In this document: piece by piece, positions 49,831 to 61,800 of the stretch | Layout: each line of letters starts with the position of its first letter | How positions within the stretch are numbered: the first letter of the stretch is position 1 | Source: Chaunax sp. Z400 | Lineage: Eukaryota > Chordata > Actinopteri > Lophiiformes > Chaunacidae | Reading direction: 5' to 3' | Assembly: GCA_037577475.1 (NCBI GenBank) | Contig: CM075183.1 | Coordinates: 15,695,480-15,759,479 of the forward strand | Length of the DNA stretch: 64,000 nt | Translations under genes and position numbers: made by a program | The notes under the pieces: model-generated | The model's input: the letters and a program-made list of their open reading frames with translations, nothing else | Told to the model about the DNA's origin: nothing | Database searches by the model: none

Positions 49831-50934
49831 TCAATTGAATTATTACATCAAGAGATGCACTCTGCCATGCTCAAACTTTTCAACATATCTCTAGTTAGTA
49901 CATTTATGCAAAAAGCAAACTCTGAGATCATGTGTCAAGTATGCAGCTTCATTGTTGTCATAATATTTGAGTCATATTACCAGTCTAAATTATTAATTCC
50001 AGCAATGCAATGACTCACAGCAACCTTTAAGTGATGGAGTACCAAAAACAAACTTAACATGTTAGAGCAGCACCATTGTCTCCTGAGTTGTTGTTTTTTC
50101 TTCTCAGCTGAATTGTAATTGTCATCTTCTTGTTGTTATTGCAAGCTTAAAATATCTTAGATCAAACTAATCTTCATTGAATGAATAAATAAGTCACAGG
50201 ATCATCAACGTCAGACAGGCGATCTCAAGGAAGTACGATTTAAAAACACAAGAACAGACCACGTAGCCAAAGACATGACTGAAACCAAAGTTATGTGATT
50301 AGAAATTTTTTTATGCATAGACAAGACTCTGTTGTTTAATGATTCTTTATTGTATAGGATATGGAGTGTAATGACTATGTGAGAGCTGTCACTGGCATTA
50401 TTTCCATTCTTTACACAATTCATACATGCAAGGATTATGACTGGCACCCACCGTGCTGTCCCTAGTGAGTTCTCATCCCCTCCTTACTGATGACATGGAT
50501 AATTTTGTAATGCTCTGGCATGCATAAATGGTCACTATGAGGCACCACTGTGCGTTGTGACTGATTTTCAGATCTCCACGCTGAGCAGTCAAGACGTGAT
50601 GTTGTCCAAACGAGGTGAAAAGTATATTGGTGGTGTATTGCTGTATTGGCGTACACATCTTCAGGTCCTCAGAGACATACACGAACCTTCCCAATGAAAA
50701 AAATAAGGGAGCTGCATGAGAAGATGGTATATTGCATGAAGGATGCCTACCTTCAGATTCCTATCTCGGGAAGGTCACATGCTGTTCCCAAGGTTCGCCC
50801 AGTCACAAGGGTGGTGCGTCAAGATATTTACAGATTTACTGACAATTCAAAATATTATATGCAAAATTTGTTTAATATGTTAATGTTAAGATGTTTAAGA
50901 AAATTCATAATCATACTACTTTTTTCTTGTATTG

Positions 50935-51380
50935 ATTACCCCTCTATTACCACTTTGCTAGAACTGTCGATTGTCCAAACTTGTTGCGCTGGTGTAACTT
51001 CTTTCAACATCCACATAGGTAGAATTCATCAGAATCTTGTGTCACGGTACAAAAGAAGGGAGTGTGCCACATTACTGAGCCAAGGAAATGACAGATTGAC
51101 ATTGACATTCTGCATCTTTTGGTTTGTTTTTAATCATGGCCAAGGTGTCAAAACATTCCTTAAATGTTTAGAACGCATGAGTCAAATCAGTATTCTGCCT
51201 GTATTCTGTTCCAATAATAAAGGCTTTCATAGATGTGGACTGCCACATCTGTGAAAGGTTTGCAATCTCACAGAAGTAGATCAGATTCAATTAAAGAGAG
51301 TAAAAATTAAAAAAATTAATTAATGTACCCTCAAAGAGGGATTTACAACTTTAAATCTTATATGTTTTTTGGGGGGTAAA
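50935..51380 (+). promoter_or_regulatory. Promoter / noncoding first-exon module, copy 3
   Basis: It carries ACAAAAGAAGGGAGTGTGCC, ATGGCCAAGGTGTCAAAACA, a TATA-like CAATAATAAAGG (about 51211) and CATAGATGTGGACTGCCACA. The donor position reads GGGGGGTAAATCC (about 51375), a weaker site than in copies 1 and 2. It lies 1.4 kb upstream of the mucin B signal-peptide exon and is the nearest candidate promoter for it. Confidence 0.45.
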
Positions 51381-51399
51381 TCCATTTTCACTTTTATTT

Positions 51400-52811
51400 T
51401 TGTGAATTTACACACTGTTTGTGTGTATAATATATGTGTAAGTATATGTCTGACATATCATTGTATATTGAAAGTCATTGCTTCAGCTGCCATTTTTACT
51501 GCTATGTAGCCTCTGAAGCATGGTAAAATTGAACTGCTTTTGGTCCAACCGGACCAGCATATTACTATAAATTATGACAAAGAAAACATATTCATATAAA
51601 TGATCACAGTTCATTTATAAATAATAACAAAACTCCGGTGTTTTCAATTCAAGTGCTTCAAGTTTGCAGAGCTTACAGGGCACCACATCATTCAGTCTCT
51701 GTCTAAAATACTTACACTTTAGATGACAATATGGACTGTAAGGATGTCACACAGTATTGGTTCTTGTAGGGATCTCTGTTGTCTTTTTCCAGAGGTCAGG
51801 GTCAGCTTGTATCACCCCTGTATTAATTGGCTCAGTGTTTTACTTAAAGACGTTTCAGTGAGGTTGATGCTAGTGAGGAGTCACATGAATTAATGAGGGT
51901 GGTTGAAGAGAAGCCTTTTCACTCAGTGCACCTGACTGTTTAAGAACTACTCCTATTAACTATTAAACTTGTAACATTCAACCCAGAATACCAGTAAGGT
52001 TAAAAAGGTTAAAAAAAAATCTGTTTTGGCTGCACATGAGGCTGTATATGAAGGCAGATGGCTTGTGCTTGTGTTTGACTGCACAAAAGTGGTATTGTGC
52101 AGTTATAGTATATACACCACTGCCAAGCCTCCTATTTTCTTCTGCAATTTATTATTGAGATGTTATATGGATGTGAGAATAGTGTTTTCTCTTATTTCAT
52201 TAATTTTTTTGTTATGTTGATATTTTCAAATATCATATTGTGATATTTTAATGTCTTTTTATGTGATTTATGTCGACCACAACATGAATACTTGTTACTA
52301 TCATAAAAACTAATGGGGATCAAAAATAAACAAGGAAACAAAAAATACAGAAAGTATGTTTAGCTATTTTGCTAATTTCTAATTTAGAAAAAGACGAGGA
52401 AGTCGGCCATTTAAAGTGTATCTTCCTATATGAAGGCTAAACATGTGAATTCAGTCATTTGTAGAAGGATAGTGTGTACTAATGTTAAGTTATTTAAAAT
52501 TATTAACATGATTGGACAGAAATACAGAGAACCAAAAAAAAAAGGAAAAAAAATCCCATGAAATGAAAATTTGAATTTGACTGTTATACATAATGGTTTA
52601 CCTATTTCAGAACTGTTTCAACACATTGACTACTCACAGGGATTCCATCATCATCTAACATTACAGACAAAGATTCTAAAGTGATTGATGATTTGATGAT
52701 TGATGATATAATGATCCTAAAGTAATAATGGTAATGCAAAATGTTTCTACATGTTGTTTCTCTGGGTAAATGTCTGTATTGTTTGATTTTGTAGATTCAA
52801 AGGAAGACAAC
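51400..52811. other. Mucin B upstream region / probable first intron
   Basis: AT-rich DNA between promoter-like copy 3 and the signal-peptide exon, with no coding exon seen. It would be intron if copy 3 (or an earlier copy) is the first exon. Confidence 0.4.
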
Positions 52812-55800
52812 ATGGGTGCAAGATGGATCACATCAATTTTCTTGATTTTAACAGGTAAACTGAGTGAGTGAAAATAATTGCCTTTATAGTGTGTTTATAG
52901 AAAATAAAGGCAAATGTAGAGAATGAATCACAAGGAAGGTCAGGTAGTTTTCCCTCTCCTGCATCTAATCTATCTTCTCCAATATATATTCCAGTCTTGT
53001 ATCACTCTTAGATCACAATCAGTTGGTGATTATCCTTCTATTTTTGGCAGAATAACTAAGAAATGATACAGGAGAGAAGTGTAGTAAAGAGCCTCGGGAT
53101 GGATTTGATCCCACAGCGCTGCTGAGGACTCACCTTCAGTTCACGGGACTGACACCTATACTGTTGAGCGATCTCAAACACATCACGTGAACCATTAAAT
53201 GTAATTTTAGTTCCTGTTTGCATATTCGATCGATCAACAATTTCTTCTTTTTGTGTACCTTTTTTTTAGTATACTATATGTTTTAATTCTTCATATATTT
53301 CTAGCAGTCAGCTCTATTCAGTGGCATTAACAGCACTGCTCGTCCTTAACTCCACCTGTTTGCTACGGTGGATCGATCTGATCTATGTTTGAGCTCTCAG
53401 GCTGCTAAAAAATAGCATGCACTCACAATTATCATAACTAGCTGAACCTGGCTAGAATTAGACTGGCTGGATGAGCTAGAATTTAGCTTGATCACTGCTT
53501 AAGCCTTGATTGATTTGTTAGGTTCATTAAAGTCAGGTGTGCGCACTTTTCTTAGCGCCCTTTATAAAAGAGGCCCGTGCACTGACAACAACATCTCTAA
53601 CAAAAACAGGTCCTATTCTGGTAACAACATCAATGATGTCATCTACAACGAGACCTACTTTGACAACAACCCTGGCAGAAACATCGAAACCAGCTGAAAC
53701 AACATCATCAACTTCACCTACGCTTGCAAACACAGGTAGGGAGACAACTACACTTGGTCGTACAACAAGAATGACAGCAACAGCAACCCCTGGGTCAACA
53801 CAAGAAGAAATAGTGACAACAACACCTATTGGGACAACAACATTGGAAAAAACAACTAGTTTGTCCACAACAATGGAAGAAACAACAACGCCTGCTCCAT
53901 CAACATCTCAAGCAACAACCATGGAAGCAACAGCACGACCTACTACAACAGCAGCAACATCAACAGCAAAAACACCTGGCTTGACAACAACACTGCTGAC
54001 AACAACTCGTGCTACAACAACAACAATAGCACCCACAATGAGACCTACTTTGACAACAACCCTGGCAGAAACATCAAAACCAGCTGAAACAACAGCATCA
54101 TCAGCGCCATCACCTGCTCTAACAACAAGTCAGGAGACAACTACACCTGCTCGTATAACAAGACTGATAGTAACAACTATCACTGATTCAACACAAGAAG
54201 CAATCGCAACAACACCACCTACTGTGGCAAAAACAAAAAAGTCAACAACAGCAACTAGTTTGACCACAACAATGGCCGAAACAACAACGCCTTCTCCATC
54301 AACATCTCAAAAAACAACCATGGAAGCAACAACACCACATACTATGACGAGAGCACCATCAGCGACAACACCTGGCATGACAACAACAGTGCTGACAACA
54401 AGTCGTGTTCCAACAACAACAATAGCACCCACAGTGAGACCTACTTTGACAACAACACTGGAAGAAACATCAAAACCAGCTGAAACAACAGCATCATCAG
54501 CGACACCACCTACTCTAACAACAAGTGGGGAGACAACTATCCCTGCTCGTACAACAAGACTGATAGCAACAACTATCCCTGATTCAACACAAGAAGCAAT
54601 CGCAACAACACCACATACTGTGGCAACAACAACAATGTCAACAGCAACAACTAGTTTCACCACAACAATGGCCGAAACAACAACGCCTGCTCCATCAACA
54701 TCTCAAACAACAACCATGGAAACAACAACACTACATACTACGACAACAGCACCATCAGCAACAACACCTGGCGTGACAGTGCTGACAACAAGTCGTGTTC
54801 CAACAACAACAATAGCACCCACAATGAGACCTACTTTGACAACAACACTGGAAGAAACATCAAAACCAGCTGAAACAACATCATCACTAGCAACGTCACC
54901 TATTCTGCCAACAACAAGTAGGGAAACAACTACACTTGCTCGTACAACAAGACCAATACCAGCAACTACCCCTAGTTCAACACAGGAAGCAATTGCGACA
55001 ACAACAGCACCTACTGTGACAACAACAGCAATGGCAAGAGAAACAACTAGTTTGACCACAACAATGGCAGAGACAACAACGCCTGCTCCATCAACATCTC
55101 AACCAACAACCGTGGAAGCAACAACACCACGTACTACAACAACAGCATCATCAGCAAAAACAACAGTGCTGACAACCAGTCGTGTTCCAACAACAATAAT
55201 AGCACCCACAATGAGACCTACTTTGACAACAACACTGGAAGAAACATCAAAACCAGCTGAAACAACATCACCAGCAACTTCACCTATTCTACCAACAAGA
55301 AGTAGGGAAACAACTACACTTGCTCGTACAACAAGACCGATAGCAACAACTACCCCGGGTTCAACACAAGAAGCTATTTCGACCAAAACACCTACAGTGA
55401 CAACAACAGAAATGGCAACAGCAACAACTAGTTTGACCACAACAACGGCAGAGACAATAACGCCTGCTCCATCAACATCTCAACCAACAACCATGGAAGT
55501 AACGGCACCACATACTACAACAACAGCATCATCAGCAACAACAACAGTGCTGACAACCAGTCGTGTTCCAACAAGAACAATAGCACCCACAACAAGACCT
55601 ACTTTGACAACAAACCTGGCAGAAACATCAAAACCAGCTGAAACAACATCATCACAAGCAACTTCACCTATTCTACCAACAACAAGTAGGGAAACAACTA
55701 CACTTGCTCGTACAACAAGACCGATACCAGCAACTACCCCAGGTTCAACACAGGAAGCAATTGCGACAACAACAGCACCTACTGTGACAACAACAGCAAT

Positions 55801-58800
55801 GGCAAGAGAAACAACTAGTTTGACCACAACAATGGCAGAGACAACAACGCCTGCTCCATCAACATCTCAACCAACAACCGTGGAAGCAACAACACCACGT
55901 ACCAGAACAGCAGAACCATCAACAACAACACCTGACGTGACAAAAACGGTGCTGACAACAAGTCGTGTTCCATCAACAACAATAGCAACTACAATGAGAC
56001 CTACTTTGACAACAACACTGGAAGAAACATCAAAACCAGCTGAAACAACATCATCACTAGCAACGTCACCTATTCTACCAACAAGAAATAGGGAAACAAC
56101 TACACTTGCTCATACAACAAGACCGATACCAGCAACTACCCCTGGTTCAACAAAGGAAGCAATTGCGACAACAACAGCACCTACTGTGACAACAACAGCA
56201 ATGGCAACAGCAACAACTAGTTTGACCACAACAATGGCAGAGACAACAACGCCTGCTCCATCAACATCTCAACCAACAACCATGGAAGTAATGGCACCAC
56301 ATACTACAACAACAGCATCATCAGCAACAACAACAGTGCTGACAACCAGTCGTGTTCCAACAACAACAATAGCACCCACAACAAGACCTACTGTGACAAC
56401 AAACCTGGCAGAAACATCAAAACCAGCTGAAACAACATCATCACTAGCAACTTCACCTATTCTACCAACAACAAGTAGGGAAAAAACTACACTTCCTAGT
56501 ACAACAAGACCGATACCAGCAACTACCCCTGGTTCAACACAGGAAGCAATTGCGACAACAACAGCACCTACTGTGACAACAACAGCAATGGCAAGAGAAA
56601 AAACTAGTTTGACCACAACAATGGCAGCGTCAACAACGCCTGCTCCATCAACATCTCAACCAACAACTGTGGAAGAAACAACACCACGTACTACAACAAC
56701 AGCATCATCAGCAACAACAACAGTGCTGACAACCAGTCGTGTTCCAACAACAACAACAGCACCCACAATGAGACCTACTTTGACAACAACACTGGAAGAA
56801 ACATCAAAACCAGCTGGAACAACATCATCACAAGCAACTTCACCTATTCTACCAACAAGAAGTAGGGAAACAACTACACTTGCTCATACAACAAGACCGA
56901 TACCAGCAACTACCCCTGGTTCAACACAGGAAGCAATTGCGACAACAACAGCACCTACTGTGACAACAACAGCAATGGCAACAGCAACAACTAGTTTGAC
57001 CACAACAACGGCAGAGACAATAACGCCTGCTCCATCAACATCTCAACCAACAACCATGGAAGTAACGGCACCACATACTACAACAACAGCATCATCAGCA
57101 ACAACAACAGTGCTGACAACCAGTCGTGTTCCAACAAGAACAATAGCACCCACAACAAGACCTACTTTGACAACAAACCTGGCAGAAACATCAAAACCAG
57201 CTGAAACAACATCATCACAAGCAACTTCACCTATTCTACCAACAACAAGTAGGGAAACAACTACACTTGCTCGTACAATAAGACCGATACCAGCAACTAC
57301 CCCTGGTTCAACACAGGAAGCAATTGCGACAACAACAGCACCTACTGTGACAACAACAGCAATGGCAAGAGAAACAACTAGTTTGACCACAACAATGGCA
57401 GAGACAACAACGCCTGCTCCATCAACATCTCAACCAACAACCGTGGAAGCAACAACACCACGTACTACAACAACAGCATCATCAGCAACAACAACAGTGC
57501 TGACAACCAGTCGTGTTCCAACAACAGCAATAGCACCCACAATGAGACCTACTTTGACAACAACACTGGAAGAAACATCAAAACCAGCTGAAACAACATC
57601 ACCAGCAACTTCACCTATTCTAACAACAACAAGTAGGGAAACAACTACACTTGCTCATACAACAAGACCGATACCAGCAACTACCCCTGGTTCAACACAG
57701 GAAACAATTGCGACAACAACAGCACCTACTGTGACAACAACAGCAATGGCAACAGCAACTACTAGTTTGACCACAACAATGGCAGAGACAACAACGCCTG
57801 CTCCATCAACATCTCAACCAACAACCGTGGAAGCAACAACACCACGTACTACAACAACAGCATCATCAGCAACAACAACAGTGCTGACAACCAGTCGTGT
57901 TCCAACAACAACAATAGCACCCACAATGAGACCTACTTTGACAACAACACTGGAAGAAACATCAAAACCAGCTGAAACAACATCACCAGCAACTTCACCT
58001 ATTCTAGCAACAACAAGTAGGGAAACAACTACACTTGCTCGTACAACAAGACCAATAGCAACAACTATTCCGGGTTCAACACAAGAAGCTATTTCGACCA
58101 AAACACAGACAGTGACAACAACAGCAATGGCAAAAGCAACAACTAGTTTGACCACAACAACGGCAGAGACAACAACGCCTGCTCCATCAACATCTCAACC
58201 AACAACCATGGAAGTAACAACACCACGTACTACAACAACATCAACATCTCAACCAACAACCATGGCAGCAACACCACCACTTACTACAACAATAGCACCA
58301 TCAGCAACAACAACAACTGGCTTGACAGCAACAGTGCTGACACCAACTCGTACTCCAACAACAACAATAGCATCCACAACGAGAACTATTTCAGCAACAA
58401 CCCTGGCAGAAACATTAAAACCAGCTGAAACAACAACATCACAATCAACTTCACCTATTGTAACAACAAGAACAGGAACAAAATCAACTGCACCCACAAC
58501 AGATATGGCGTCAACACCACCTGCTCCAGCAACAACTGTTGCACCTACAACTGTTGCACCTACAACCGCTGCACCTACAACCGCTGCACCTGAAACCCCT
58601 GCACCTACAACCTCTGCATCTGAAACCGCTGCACCTTCAACCGCTGCACCTTCAACCGCTGCACCTGCAACCGCTGCACCTGCAACCGCTGCACCTACAA
58701 CCGCTGCAACTGCAACCGCTGCACCTACAACCGCTGCACCGGCAACTGCCGCACCTACAACCGCTGCTCCTGCAACCGCTGCACCTACAACCGCTGCACC

Positions 58801-61800
58801 TGCAACCGCCGCACCTGCAACAGCCCCACCTGCAACAGCCCCACCTACAACCACAGCACCTGCAATCGTTGCACCTACAACTGCTGTACCTGCAACCGCT
58901 GCACCTACAACTGCTGTACCTGCAACCGCTGCACCTACAACTGCTGCACCTGCAACTGCTGCAGCTACAACCTCTGCACCTGCAACTGCTGCAGCTACTA
59001 CCTCTGCACCTGCAACTGCTGCACCTACAACTGCTGCACCTGCAACTGCCTCACTTGCAACCACAGCACCTACAACTACTACACCTCCAACTTTACTGCT
59101 CATAATAAGGTTGACTTTCAGATCTCTTCTCAGTAAATTTACACCTGACTTGCTGAATCCATCATCTGCTGGCTTTAGAAATCGATCTTCAATGATAAGG
59201 ACAGAGGTAAGTTTCACCATTAAAAATTCTGATGATGTACCTCCTGAATTATTCTGTCAGAGACTTAAAGCGCTTTCTCACTTAACTGAAATGTTATGAC
59301 ACATTAATTGTGTTGTATGAATAAGGCCCAAATAGGACACTTGCCATGTTACCGCATGGCCCAAAATAACACAAACAAAGCTCTTATTGTTCACACTAAC
59401 GTACCTATCATCAAAGTCAAGGAAACAAAGTGCAAGGCATGTGAAACCTGAAAGGCGGGTTCGCCATCAGATTTGGCCAAACATATATTTCTTTGTTGAT
59501 ACAAATGTGTTGTTCACTTCAGACTTTTAACTGACTTATTTGATTGAAACAAATTATTCAAATTTATTTATTATTTGATTTGATTTGACCTTTTTAAAAC
59601 AACATTCACAATCAAATTAGGCATCAGAGTTGGTATCAATTCCTCAAAAACAGAATGAGTAGGATGTCAGTAGCGGTTTGTAAATACAATGCTCAAAGTA
59701 GGCCCCTCATCCACATGTCAACGGCTCCTTTTTGTGTATACTTCTGATGTGGCACCTGGGCCATGTTAAGCCCCAACAAAATGTTCACTTAAATGGTAAT
59801 TAAGTAATAATTAGATGGCAAATTGTATTATGCAAGCACACAGCCTTTTCAAAAGGGATGGATTTATATTTTACTGGTGATTGGTTAGTTACCTGGCTTG
59901 ACACAATGTTGTACTGATTGCATAAGACTTCTAACAAACAAGAATAAACATACCTCAAAGTCCATTACATATGGTTTAGCACTGTTTTGAAGAAACCTGT
60001 CAACCGAGAGACTAAAGCACAATGGTGCACACTGTGCCCAGTGTTGTCCCACCCTCGCAAATTGTGCGCTGCTATTTGCAACTGGTGTTGCCAGTAAGAG
60101 ACACCCACAAATCTCACAAACAAATCAAAATCAGATAATTACAGGCAGAGGGCAGGGTTCCTGTGCATACAAACACCACCCCAGACGAGTGTGTTATATG
60201 TAAGGCTGGGTATCAGTAGTCAATACCTAAAGGTATTGACTGAATAACCCTGTACCAAGTAGAATCTAAATTTCTCCACTCATTTGATACCTGCATTCAA
60301 TCCTTTTCTACCAAGAATTAAACAACATTTGTAAGGCCTTACTCACAATCACTCGCAGGCAATCACAAATGCATTGTGTGATTGGCCTACTACCACTGCA
60401 GCAGCCACTGAAGTTTTGGGTGCGTTGAGTGTTGCAAATATAATGGAGTTGGCAGTTCAGTGTGATTACAGTAGATGCTGCCAAAACTAAAGTCTATTCT
60501 AAGTCTATCCTGGCCCAAGACCCATCCTCCCAGCAAGTTTCTTGGAAATCCATTCAGTAGTTTTCGTATAATCCTTCTGAGAAACCAACAAACAAAGGGA
60601 CACAGGTGAAAACATAACTAGGTAAAAATCAGGAAACTCTCTACACTTCCTATCACACACTGCTGTGTGTGATAGGAAGTGTAGAGAGTTCTAAGGCTCT
60701 GTTCTAAGGCAAAACTAGAGGTAAGTGCTTTAATATGATTTGTTTTTCATTTCTGCAGCTTGAACCTTTGTTCGAAAGGAGATACCCTTCCTTCAGTTTT
60801 TTGGTCATTGTGGCTTTCAGGTAATTTGTTGACTTATCTTTTTGCAGTTTAAGAATACTAACCTGAAACGGACATTTTAAAGAATATTTTTTGTTTCTCT
60901 TTCTGCAGACCCGGATCAGTCATCAACGATATTGATCTTGTCTTTAATGACACATCTCCTGACAACACTGAGATTACGACTGTTTTACTCAATGCAACTG
61001 TCACGGGCTTCGACATTGATGGCCCCTCCATCAGTGTGTCCATCACAGCTGAAACAACAACATCACCAGCAACTTCACCTACTCTGACAACAAGTCGGGA
61101 GACAACTACACCTGCTCGTACAACAAGACTGATAAGACCAACTATCCCTGGTTCAACACAAGAAGCAATCGCAACAACAACACCTACTGTGACAACAACA
61201 GCAATGGCAACAGCATCAACTAGTTTGACCACAACAATGGAAGAGACAACAACACCTGCTCCATCAACATCTCAACCAACAACCGTGGAAGCAACAACAC
61301 CACGTACTACAACAACAGCATCATCAGCAACAACAACAGTGCTGACAACCAGTCGTGTTCCAACAACAACAATAGCACCCACAATGAGACCTACTTTGAC
61401 AACAACCCTGGCAGAAACATCAAAACCAGCTGAAACATCATTACCAGGAACTTCACCTATTCTACCAACAACAAGTAGGGAAACAACCACACTTGCTGGT
61501 ACAACAAGACCGATAGCAACAATTACCCCGGGTTCAACACAGGAAGCAATTGCAACAACAACAACACCTACTGTGACAACAACAACAATGGCAAGAGCAA
61601 CAACTAGTTTGACCACAACAATGGAAGAGACAACAACGCCTGCTCCATCAACATCTCAAACAACAACCGTGGAAGCAACAACACCACGTACCAGAACAGC
61701 AGAACTATCAGCAACAACAACACTGCTGACAACAACTCGTGCTCCAACAATAACAATAGCACCCACAACAAGACCTTCTTTGACAACAACCCTGGCAGAA

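Noticed and set aside
50646..51254. 202-codon plus-strand frame
   Set aside because: No domain features. It spans promoter-like copy 3, and the corresponding parts of copies 1 and 2 are not open in that frame.
58539..59105. 188-codon His/Leu/Gln-rich frame
   Set aside because: Frame-shifted reading of the Ala/Pro/Thr repeat inside the mucin B exon.
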